Positions 34,017 through 42,646 of a stretch of 64,000 nucleotides of DNA are shown piece by piece. This DNA is from Melioribacteraceae bacterium (GTDB lineage Bacteria; Bacteroidota; Ignavibacteria; Ignavibacteriales; Melioribacteraceae), in the NCBI GenBank assembly GCA_016342755.1, contig JAEINS010000019.1:16018-80017 (forward strand), read 5' to 3'. The first letter of the stretch is position 1. The number at the start of each line of letters is the position of its first letter. The notes beneath the pieces are model-generated. The model was not told the origin of the DNA. It saw nothing but the letters and a program-made list of their open reading frames with translations, and ran no database searches. Made by a program: the position numbers and the translations under genes.

Positions 34017-34479
34017 ATATGACTCTAATATTTTTTATTGAATAAAGAAGTATAACAAAAAGTTAAATTATATTATTGGAATTAATTGGGTTTGTCTGGT
34101 TGTAAGTTTTCTAGACTAAGGAAAGATGACATATATCAGCAAGAGATCCAACTCCTGAATAAAGATCACGTTAAAAAAAACGCCATTAAATTTACGAATT
34201 AAAGACACAAACATATAAGTGGTTTAGCCGGTTGAAAGAATAAATAGTTTAATATTTTTAACCCCGGAGGTTTTTAAGACCTTGGATTAAATATACGTTT
34301 ATCACGTAGAGACGAGGCATGCCTCGTCTCTACAATAAAAGGATTTGTCTCAGTTCAAAAGTGATGTCATCTTGTTTTTTTGTAATGTTCTACAAAACTC
34401 TCTCCTCAATACAATAGAACCATTTCCCAATTAAGATATTATGTCGTATATTTTAAGTTAATAAAACTTAGGATTTGAA
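34017..34479. other. Gene-free stretch made of repeat fragments
   Basis: 463 bp without a plausible CDS. It contains GGTTGTAAGTTTTCTA at 34098-34113 (also at 42585-42600), a half-arm AAAGATGACA at 34122-34131, a CCGGAGGTTTTTAAGACC stretch near 34264, and the right copy of the long direct repeat at 34287-34384. It looks like accumulated short dispersed repeats plus the leader of the HydE-like gene. Confidence 0.7.
34287..34384. repeat. Long direct repeat, right copy, with REP palindrome copy 4
   Basis: About 97 bp, matching 33025-33121 with a few substitutions and one or two short indels. The 28-bp palindrome is at 34306-34333 and the GATGTCATCTT end at 34363-34373. The two copies are 1.26 kb apart in the same orientation and bracket the metallophosphoesterase. 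Confidence 0.9.
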
Positions 34480-35529
34480 GTGTTAACAAAAGAAGAAATC
34501 ATTGCGTATCTGCAAACTTCTGATGAAGAATCTCAAAAAGAACTTTTCGAAAAAGCCAGCCAGGTTAAGACCAATCTGTTAGGAAAAAATGTTTATTTAC
34601 GCGGAATTATTGAGCTGAGTAATATTTGCCAGAAAGATTGTTATTACTGCGGAATTAGGAAATCAAATAAAAATGTTAACAGATATTTAATGATAGAAGA
34701 TGAAATTCTTAAATCGGCTGAGTGGGCATATAAAGCCGGTTATGCTTCAATTGTACTTCAGTCTGGTGAGAGAACCGACGATAAATTTGTTAGAACTATT
34801 AGTGATGTATTAAAAGAAATTAAAAAACTTTCGGACGGAAAACTTAGAGTAACACTTTCGCTTGGCGAACAGGAAAAAGAAGTTTATAAATGCTGGTATA
34901 ATCTGGGTGCCCATAGATATTTGTTAAGAATTGAATCATCAAATAAAGATCTATATCACTTTATTCATCCAAAGGAATATTCATTTGAGAAAAGATTAGA
35001 ATGTCTGAATAATCTGAAAGAAATCGGTTATCAGCTTGGAACCGGTGTTATGATAGGACTTCCGCACCAGACTTACGAAGATTTAGCGAATGATATTCTG
35101 TTTTTCAAAAAACTTGATGTTGATATGGTTGGGATGGGTCCGTATCTTGAACACAAAGATACACCGCTGCCTGATAAAGATACAATAATTGTTAAGAATA
35201 AAGAGGAACTTTATCATCTTGGATTAAGAATGATTTCTGTTTTAAGATTAACAATGCCAACAATAAATATAGCCGCAACAACTGCTCTGCAAGCGTTAAA
35301 TAGTTTTGGAAGAGAAAAGGGAATTCTCTGCGGTGCTAATGTTTTTATGCCTAATATTTCTGAAGGCGAATATAGACCAAGTTATCAGTTATACGATAAT
35401 AAACCATGTATTGATGAAACTTCAACAGAATGTCTCGATTGTGTGGGAAAACGGATTGAAATGATTGGGGAAAAAGTGGCTTTTGATGAATGGGGAGATT
35501 CTCTTCATTTTAGAGAACGAAATTGTTAG
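34480..35529 (+). CDS. hydE: HydE-like radical SAM protein
   Basis: 349 residues from GTG 34480. Radical SAM enzyme of the BioB/HydE group; HydE helps build the [FeFe]-hydrogenase H-cluster. The CxxxCxxC motif is CQKDCYYC (near residue 48) in an LSNICQKDCYYCGIR context, followed by IVLQSGE near 90. The C-terminal CIDETSTECLDC (C-x7-C-x2-C) matches the optional second cluster known from Thermotoga HydE. No hydF, hydG or hydrogenase gene is in the window, so the maturation role depends on genes elsewhere. HydE-like paralogues of unknown role exist, so the symbol is tentative. Confidence 0.82.
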   Translation: MLTKEEIIAYLQTSDEESQKELFEKASQVKTNLLGKNVYLRGIIELSNICQKDCYYCGIRKSNKNVNRYLMIEDEILKSAEWAYKAGYASIVLQSGERTDDKFVRTISDVLKEIKKLSDGKLRVTLSLGEQEKEVYKCWYNLGAHRYLLRIESSNKDLYHFIHPKEYSFEKRLECLNNLKEIGYQLGTGVMIGLPHQTYEDLANDILFFKKLDVDMVGMGPYLEHKDTPLPDKDTIIVKNKEELYHLGLRMISVLRLTMPTINIAATTALQALNSFGREKGILCGANVFMPNISEGEYRPSYQLYDNKPCIDETSTECLDCVGKRIEMIGEKVAFDEWGDSLHFRERNC

Positions 35530-35745
35530 TTCGCAAAATGAAAATTATTTCAAATCCTTGTATTTTGAAAATTAGGAAAAAAGTTTTTATATCCTCTTTA
35601 AAAACTTAACTTTTAATGTATAAAATATTAAATTTGTAATTCAAAAATTAGATATTACGTTAATATATAAATATTTATACGTTTGTCTCAAAATTTATGC
35701 GATAAAATTAAACAATGTACTTAACAACAATTACATGATAAAATT

Positions 35746-38700
35746 ATGCAGATAACAGGAAAACAAATATCCAGTCTACGCGTAGATGCAAAAGATTTTA
35801 TTAACCTTTATGCTTCTTTAGGCGGAAGAGCCGAAAACTTTATTCCAGACCATATTTTAAGCAGTTTAAAGAATTTTGTCAGGATTTGTCATGAAGAACC
35901 AATTGATCCGGCAAAACAGCAGGCTGAGATAAATAAATATATTCTTGAGCTTAAAGAACTAATTCCCGGGTACACAGATGTTTCGTTAATGCTGTTTCCG
36001 CACGAGGATTCTAAAGCTTTTCAATATCGTTCTAAGAAACAAAGTTTTGAAAACAGGCTGAAGTATTTCATTGATACCGAATCGGTTGATGATAAAACTA
36101 AAGAGCAGACTATAAATATTTTGAATACACATGATTATTCTGTCGGGACTCCGCCTGTAAGTCAGGCACATTTGGATCTGATGTACAAACTATGTCTTGG
36201 TGATGATGTTCAGGAATTAAGAAAATTCCGTGATGTAATTGGTGTTATAGGCGATGTTGAAGAAGCTCAGTGGAACTATTTTATGGATGTTCTTGAGCAA
36301 ATGATAATTCAGTCTTCGCATTATACAACTGCCGCTGAAAAAACTGATTTCTTAAATAGAACCAATCTGACGGTTAATTTTAAGGGTCTTAACGGATTTA
36401 TAAAAACAGTTGTCGGTGGTGGATCGGATACAGTAATTGGATTGTTAAGTGAAGAAGTATTTGATGAAAGTGCGGTTAAAGTAATTGAATTTAAAAATGG
36501 TGAAGACTTATTTAATAAGATTAAAACTGATAGAACAAGCATATTTATTGTTAAGGTTAAAAATATGCGCACTAACATTTTTAATGAGAAAAAATGGTTC
36601 CCGTATTTAACCAGATTAGTTATAGTTGATGATTCACCGGAATCGGGAAGTACAAATACATCGCTGGTATTTTGTTTTCATAATAAAATTATAAACACAC
36701 TTAATAAAGTTCATACAAAAAAATTAGGCGCGTTAGCTAATAGTCAGCTTAACTTACGATTGATACTGGACAAAGTTAATTTAGATAATCTTGAAACTTT
36801 TAGAAAATGTACTGAATCTAAAATTGCGGATTACGAAGAGGAACTTAAAGAACTTAAAACTGAGCAGTTGGGTGAAGATAAAAATCTTCTTAAAGATATA
36901 AACCTGTTCAAGTTCAATGAGTTTGCAAAGCAAATTATAAAAGATAAATATGCAATAACAAAACTGCATGATTATATAGTGCTGGTTCAGAACTGTAAAG
37001 ATCCTAAAAAGCTGAAGAAACAGAATTCTGAATTAATAAATGAATTTGAAACCAGAACCAAAGCTTATTTTTATTCGAATATAGAACAGGTTAAGATTGC
37101 TACCATTGTAGAAGGCGGTGGTAGAAGTCAGATTAGAACTTACGGAAAATATTTACTGCAAAGAAAGTTAAAAGCACTAAATCCTAAGATTATTGAAAAA
37201 TGCCAGACTATAATTGATATTATACCGGATAACTATCAGAGAACTTTAAATAATCATTTTCATAAAAATTTTGGAATCAATTTATTCTTAGAAAAATATA
37301 AAGAGTATATAACTAAAGTTGAAAATGAAGCCGATAACAAAGGCAGATTTAAGAATCTGCTGATTGATCTTGGTATTAAAGAGGCTTATGATAAGAAATC
37401 AGCTGATGAACAAAATATTATTAAGGACTTTGTAAGTAATCTTAGCAATCTGGAAATAACGTCTATAGCTGATGATGTGCAGATGATAATCCGTGACATC
37501 CTTTCTGATAGTGTTTTAATGCCGTACATTCTTTTTAATCAGGAAGCATCCTGGGAATATAAAGATCTTTTCCCGGAAGACAGATTTGATATAAATCCGT
37601 TTGATCTTGAAATAGGATTGAATGCCAGCAAACACATCGATTTTGAAAGACTGCATCATCGTTTAAGCAGAATGAAAAATACATTCCAATTATTTGATGA
37701 TACTGGAAACCTTTGGGATAGATTCTGCGAAAACTTAACTATAATTATCAATGATCCGTCTAACCCTTCCGGTTATACCGATTTTAATGATGTTTCGCTT
37801 ATCAAATTCTTGAAGTTCTTAAACAACAGTAAAATAACGCTTTTACTTGATGAAGCTTACAATGACGCGATTAAAGTTGATGATCCGGACGAACCAAAAT
37901 GGAGAACCATTTCCAGATATATAATGAACAATATTAGTTCGTTAACAAACATTAGTGTAGTTTCTTCATTATCAACAACAAAAAACTTAGGCGCAACCGG
38001 AAGCAGATTAGGATCTATTGTTGCAACTCCGGCCAGAACTGATGTTATTAACTTTGCAAAGAAACAAAATGGAACTGAGAAAGGGAATACAAATTCTCTT
38101 TATATGCTGGTTAACACTATTGAAGCCGCTCAGTTAGCTAAGAAAATTAAAGACAGAATGGAATCTGAACTTCCAAAAGAAGCTTCAAGATTTAAAATTA
38201 AAGCCAGAATTGAAAAATATATAATTGATGAAATTGAGAGTTTCAACGATAACAAAGCTATAGTTAAGCAGGGAAAAGCAATTAAAAGATTCTCGCCGTT
38301 CGAAGGAAGTCCGTTGCATCTTTTCTTGCTTGAAGAATTATCGAGCCTGGATAAACTGGATGTTTTAGATTTACCGGATGATTTTAAGTATAAAGGAGAA
38401 CCTTTCTTTAAGTATTATCAAAGCCATTTAGTAAAAGAGATAAATAAATTTAGAGTTAATAAAAATTTTAGAAGTGAATCTTTAAAACGTTTGAAGCTAT
38501 CGAAAAAAGTTGCGGCAAAAGTTATTGAAGACAGATTTGAACAGTTTGGAGAAATACTTCCTTCGGATGGTTCTTATTTATTTAATATTCAATTAAAAGA
38601 ATTTTTCTCCTATCAGGATCTTGAAAAGTTTACTAAAGTACTTGCCCGGGAAAGAGGAATTGCTGTAATACCTTACCAGACTGGCTTTTTACGTTTTTCA

Positions 38701-41700
38701 CTTGGTGATTATATTGAAGGGACAAGTCAGAGTTATGAGGTTTTTGAAAAAGAACTAGAGAATGCTCTCAATATAGTTCTCAAATATTGGGAGGAGTTTT
38801 ATTCAGTAAAATCGAAAAATGAAAACAAAGAGAAACGTTCTGAAGATATTCTTAAAGAAATTTTTGCAACTGTATCTGACAAAGAATTTATAAATAATGT
38901 TTTAACAGACTTTAATATTGTTAAAAACATTAAGAAAAAAGGAAAGGGAAGTCTGGCAATAAGTAATATTATGACTTTATATCACGCCTTCCCAAAAGAC
39001 TGTGGTGTAAGTATAAATACAATTGCCGATTCTAAAAATTCAGTTTTTGAGTTTTATGAAAACGTTGGAAAATGCAGAGACCTTAACAGTTTTATAGAAA
39101 GTAAAGCCTTCACAAAAGTATACGAAAACTTGCTGCCTCAGATTTATAAAAATATTCCTCAGATCAAAAACCTTGATTATAACACGGTTATATCTAAGTA
39201 TGGTAAACCAACTATACTAAAATATATAAATAATAAGATGTCGTTTAAGCCAAATGATTTTGTACTTGATGATCCTGATGAAAGGAACATAATGACAGAG
39301 ATTTTAATTGAGCTTGAAAAAATTCTTTTCTCTGACGCTAAAGTAAAGATAATGGCGTTAAATGCCAGTGATGATATTGCTTCCGATAAAGCAAAACTTG
39401 AAGGAACAAATATAATTCTTCGAAAATATATTCAGGAATTACTTATTCATTTTAATCTTCCTTTTGAGCAGCCGTCACAGGAACCTACAATAGAAGATAT
39501 TATTAACAAATCGGTTGTTGTCTTTAAAGATGTTGTTGGTGCAAGTGTAAGCGAATTTAATTTAGTTCAGTATCTGCACGGGTTTGTAAACAAAATTAGT
39601 TTTAACGCGGGCGATGAATCCTTTACATCAAAGATTGACGGTTATGTCCGTAAAGTATTAAACGATGCTGTTATGGAATCTTCTGATTCTACTGCAAATA
39701 GATTATTGAAGTTCTATATGTTAAAGCTCAATAATAACTTTGTAAACAGACTTCAGCCTAAAATAAGCAAGTGGTATAAAGAGTTTGCGAAGACAGATGA
39801 ACTTGAAGTTAAAATGTTCAACGAACAATTTGTTTTTAATATTGTTGAAAGTGAAATTGAACAGATTATAAATGATATAATTATTTTGAAGGATCTTAAA
39901 ATAACAGAAGATCAGGTACACAAAAATGTTCGTGATGTTGTTCTGTTTTTTATAGGATTAATGAACAAAACTAAATCGACAGAATATTATGATAAGTATA
40001 ATCACACATTAATTAAGTTTGTTGAAACAAGTTTCAGAGAGCAGAACTCATACCTGAATGAAATGATTCAGCACGGCTTAACCATTCATAGTAATTTAGA
40101 CAACAGATTAGATACGCTTGAAAAATTTGAAGACGGTTCACTTAAGTGGATTGACGATGTTATGAAAAAGTGCGGTGTAATTGGGTCTGAACAACCTGTA
40201 CAAACTCATACACGCATTGTAACTGATGCAAAGAAACGTGAATATCCTTTCCACAAAATTGACAGGAAAGAAACCTGTAAAGAAAATGTTGATCAGAATA
40301 GAAATGATTATATTAAGAATTTAGATACCAAACTTCGTTCGGGATTTTTTGGGCGCAGAGTTGCTAATTTTGTTGAGCACATGGATCCGAATGATTATAG
40401 ATGTAAAGTAATTAAGCATGGTTTAGTTAAGGTACTATACGTTATTCAGAAGTCGTACATAAAATATCTTACTGATAACTACAGATTATTAACTGCCGAT
40501 GAATTATCGCTGGATGATCTTAAAGATTTTGTGCCGGATGTAATCTTGTTCTACGGTGCTCCTGAAAAGGTTATTTCTTATCCGCAAATTGGATACTTCG
40601 ATTTAAAAGGACCTTTTGGAAATATTAAAACTTTAGTTACACCGCTTAAAAAGAAAGTGGATTATTTTGGCGATATAAAGAAACCCTGGCTTACGATGAT
40701 AAATGAAAAAGTTAAGGAAATGGGAGGAATGCCTGTTCACGGTTCTTTATTTGCAATTGAAGAAGAAGACGGAAGTGTATTTGTTGTTCAGATAGAAGGT
40801 GACAGCGGTGTTGGTAAATCTGAAATGCTTGCGGCTATGATGCTTAAATGGCTTCGTAATGATTTGCCTGGTATTAGATCGATAAAACTGATTGCCGGAG
40901 ATATGTTTTTTGTATTCCCGGATAAAGATGGAAATCTTTATGGTGTTGGAACTGAAGACGGTGATTTTTCAAGAGTAACTGATTTTGATCCGGACTTTAT
41001 TAAGTATTACAATTCGCTGTTTGAAAGCGCAGCCGACAGCAACGTTGAAGATCTTAATTCGAGAAGTACAATTAGCGGACTTTGTGATATTAAGATGCCG
41101 TATAAGATTGATATAATGCTTACTGCGAGCAATTATGGCCGTGAAGAAGCTGGTATTACCAGATATAAAAATCCGGAAAATTTCTTGTTGTATCGTGATT
41201 CGCATGGCGAAAGAAAAGAGAAAGCAACAAGTTCTGATAATCCTCATTTCCAAAGAACATTGTTGAGATATTCTGGTGATAAAGATATTGTTGAAGTTCT
41301 TGATAAACATGGAAATTATCTTGATGATATTCTTGATTGGGAAAAAGATGAATTTACAAATATGTTCTATTTATGTTCTTCATATAAACTGATGGACAGA
41401 ATTGATGTTGAAGAAGTTGTAAATCAAATTTTTAACAAGAAGGAATTTGTTCATACTAACGGTAAAAAATATAAAATTAAAGATGTTAAATTCGATATTA
41501 TTAAAAACAGATTCCTTGCTTCGGTAAAATCAACTCCGGTTGATGAAGAAGAATCTGTTGCTACAGAAATTCAGATTACAAGAGCTTTATTTAGCGGAAT
41601 ATTTAATTCATTAGCAAGTACACCTGCCGGTCAGCCTTTTATTGCTGAAGAAGGTCAGTATGAAATTACTAAGAGTCTTGTAAATATCTTAAAAGGCGGT

Positions 41701-42411
41701 GATAAAGAAAAAGGGCACGGAAAACATATCCAGCTTGGTATTTTATCAACTGATCTTGGCAGGAAAGGTAAAGAGATTACAGGTCCTCAGGCAGCGGCGC
41801 AGGATATGATTAAAATGATTCAGGAAGTTAGAATTGCTAAGCCTGAAATTAACGCGAATAAAAATCTTGTTCAAAAAGCTGTTTATGAAAAATATGAACA
41901 TGTGTTTAAAGAGAATCAGCATAACTCCGAAGTATGTAGAAATAACTTTTACTTATTTCAATTAGAACAAATGAGAAAAGCTAAATTTGTTAGAATGGAT
42001 AATCTGAAAGAGAGTGTTGATTTATCAAATATAAAAGGTTTTGTTCAGGTTGATGCTGGTAAGGAGTTTAGCCCGTTATTAGTTACTCCAAATATAAACG
42101 TAGAGCTAAACGGCTTTACAGAAACTTACGAACAACTAATGAGCCTTCCGGGTAATATTGAGTTTGCTGAAGAGTTTTATCAGAACACAGATAAATTATA
42201 TGTTGCAGAAGGTTACAACAAAGCAACTATTGAAAATAATATGATTCTGCAATTGCTTCTGCTTAATGGTTATTTAACTATTGAAGATTTAACTAAAGGC
42301 AGAATTACTGAAAAGGTAAACAGGGAAACTTTAGCGGCTGCAAAATATGCTGTTGTTAAAAAGTTGTCAGATTCTAAAACTGCTGAAAAGAAAAAAATAA
42401 GTAAAAAATAA
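35746..42411 (+). CDS. Giant fusion: fold-type I aminotransferase-like and PEP carboxykinase-like domains
   Basis: 2221 residues, no signal or membrane segment. Residues 1-600 are unassigned. About 600-1015 resemble a PLP aminotransferase: NPSG at 673-676, DEAY at 702-705, Lys746 in STTKNLGATGSRLG with Arg754, and Arg983 in TGFLRFSLG; spacings from Asn to Asp to Lys fit aspartate aminotransferase, with an insertion of about 110 residues before the last Arg. About 1020-1600 are mostly helical and unassigned. About 1620-1830 follow ATP-type PEPCK: YFGDIKK (Lys1645-1646), MPVHGS (His1665), GDSGVGKS (1685-1692), GD at 1718-1719, LTASNYG and ITR (Arg1806). The GRSPKDK substrate loop of PEPCK was not found. 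It stands alone between hydE and a convergent MFS gene. Joint function is inferred, not shown. Confidence 0.8.
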   Translation: MQITGKQISSLRVDAKDFINLYASLGGRAENFIPDHILSSLKNFVRICHEEPIDPAKQQAEINKYILELKELIPGYTDVSLMLFPHEDSKAFQYRSKKQSFENRLKYFIDTESVDDKTKEQTINILNTHDYSVGTPPVSQAHLDLMYKLCLGDDVQELRKFRDVIGVIGDVEEAQWNYFMDVLEQMIIQSSHYTTAAEKTDFLNRTNLTVNFKGLNGFIKTVVGGGSDTVIGLLSEEVFDESAVKVIEFKNGEDLFNKIKTDRTSIFIVKVKNMRTNIFNEKKWFPYLTRLVIVDDSPESGSTNTSLVFCFHNKIINTLNKVHTKKLGALANSQLNLRLILDKVNLDNLETFRKCTESKIADYEEELKELKTEQLGEDKNLLKDINLFKFNEFAKQIIKDKYAITKLHDYIVLVQNCKDPKKLKKQNSELINEFETRTKAYFYSNIEQVKIATIVEGGGRSQIRTYGKYLLQRKLKALNPKIIEKCQTIIDIIPDNYQRTLNNHFHKNFGINLFLEKYKEYITKVENEADNKGRFKNLLIDLGIKEAYDKKSADEQNIIKDFVSNLSNLEITSIADDVQMIIRDILSDSVLMPYILFNQEASWEYKDLFPEDRFDINPFDLEIGLNASKHIDFERLHHRLSRMKNTFQLFDDTGNLWDRFCENLTIIINDPSNPSGYTDFNDVSLIKFLKFLNNSKITLLLDEAYNDAIKVDDPDEPKWRTISRYIMNNISSLTNISVVSSLSTTKNLGATGSRLGSIVATPARTDVINFAKKQNGTEKGNTNSLYMLVNTIEAAQLAKKIKDRMESELPKEASRFKIKARIEKYIIDEIESFNDNKAIVKQGKAIKRFSPFEGSPLHLFLLEELSSLDKLDVLDLPDDFKYKGEPFFKYYQSHLVKEINKFRVNKNFRSESLKRLKLSKKVAAKVIEDRFEQFGEILPSDGSYLFNIQLKEFFSYQDLEKFTKVLARERGIAVIPYQTGFLRFSLGDYIEGTSQSYEVFEKELENALNIVLKYWEEFYSVKSKNENKEKRSEDILKEIFATVSDKEFINNVLTDFNIVKNIKKKGKGSLAISNIMTLYHAFPKDCGVSINTIADSKNSVFEFYENVGKCRDLNSFIESKAFTKVYENLLPQIYKNIPQIKNLDYNTVISKYGKPTILKYINNKMSFKPNDFVLDDPDERNIMTEILIELEKILFSDAKVKIMALNASDDIASDKAKLEGTNIILRKYIQELLIHFNLPFEQPSQEPTIEDIINKSVVVFKDVVGASVSEFNLVQYLHGFVNKISFNAGDESFTSKIDGYVRKVLNDAVMESSDSTANRLLKFYMLKLNNNFVNRLQPKISKWYKEFAKTDELEVKMFNEQFVFNIVESEIEQIINDIIILKDLKITEDQVHKNVRDVVLFFIGLMNKTKSTEYYDKYNHTLIKFVETSFREQNSYLNEMIQHGLTIHSNLDNRLDTLEKFEDGSLKWIDDVMKKCGVIGSEQPVQTHTRIVTDAKKREYPFHKIDRKETCKENVDQNRNDYIKNLDTKLRSGFFGRRVANFVEHMDPNDYRCKVIKHGLVKVLYVIQKSYIKYLTDNYRLLTADELSLDDLKDFVPDVILFYGAPEKVISYPQIGYFDLKGPFGNIKTLVTPLKKKVDYFGDIKKPWLTMINEKVKEMGGMPVHGSLFAIEEEDGSVFVVQIEGDSGVGKSEMLAAMMLKWLRNDLPGIRSIKLIAGDMFFVFPDKDGNLYGVGTEDGDFSRVTDFDPDFIKYYNSLFESAADSNVEDLNSRSTISGLCDIKMPYKIDIMLTASNYGREEAGITRYKNPENFLLYRDSHGERKEKATSSDNPHFQRTLLRYSGDKDIVEVLDKHGNYLDDILDWEKDEFTNMFYLCSSYKLMDRIDVEEVVNQIFNKKEFVHTNGKKYKIKDVKFDIIKNRFLASVKSTPVDEEESVATEIQITRALFSGIFNSLASTPAGQPFIAEEGQYEITKSLVNILKGGDKEKGHGKHIQLGILSTDLGRKGKEITGPQAAAQDMIKMIQEVRIAKPEINANKNLVQKAVYEKYEHVFKENQHNSEVCRNNFYLFQLEQMRKAKFVRMDNLKESVDLSNIKGFVQVDAGKEFSPLLVTPNINVELNGFTETYEQLMSLPGNIEFAEEFYQNTDKLYVAEGYNKATIENNMILQLLLLNGYLTIEDLTKGRITEKVNRETLAAAKYAVVKKLSDSKTAEKKKISKK

Positions 42412-42457
42412 ACTCAAAAGAGAAGATGAATCTTTTCTTTGTTTATTAAATTTTAAA

Positions 42458-42485
42458 AGAGCCTTACAAAATGTTGTAGGGCTCT
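42458..42485. terminator. Hairpin after the giant gene
   Basis: A 12-bp stem with one G-U pair (AGAGCCTTACAA at 42458-42469 with TTGTAGGGCTCT at 42474-42485) and a 4-nt loop. It is only weakly followed by T (GCTGTTTT), so terminator activity is likely but not certain. Confidence 0.6.
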
Positions 42486-42574
42486 GCTGTTTTAACTGAT
42501 CTTTTTGCGTTAACCAATAACTTCAGTTCTTGGTTTTTGAAGTAATACAAACTTAATTCCTAACGGGTTCAATC

Positions 42575-42625
42575 GGTTTTGTACGGTTGTAAGTTTTCTA
42601 AAACCCACGACTAAAGTCATGGGTT
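42575..42625. repeat. Dispersed repeat with AACCCACGACT palindrome
   Basis: GGTTGTAAGTTTTCTA at 42585-42600 is identical to 34098-34113. Directly after it, AACCCACGACT pairs with AGTCATGGGTT (42602-42625, one G-U) in a REP-like hairpin. A related hairpin occurs at 51280-51303. It lies at the 3' end of the minus-strand MFS gene. Confidence 0.65.
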
Positions 42626-42646
42626 AACGGCATTAACAAAGCAGAG

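Noticed and set aside
32336..34333. The repeated 28-bp palindromes as a CRISPR array
   Set aside because: Spacing is irregular (hundreds of bp), one copy is inside a gene, the units are perfect palindromes and a RAYT gene is present. REP elements explain this better.
40795..40830. The GDSGVGKSE loop of the giant protein as an HPr kinase domain
   Set aside because: The loop alone resembles HPr kinase, but the preceding YFGDIKK and MPVHGS and the following LTASNYG...ITR follow PEPCK order and spacing. HPr kinase belongs to the same wider fold, so the resemblance is expected.
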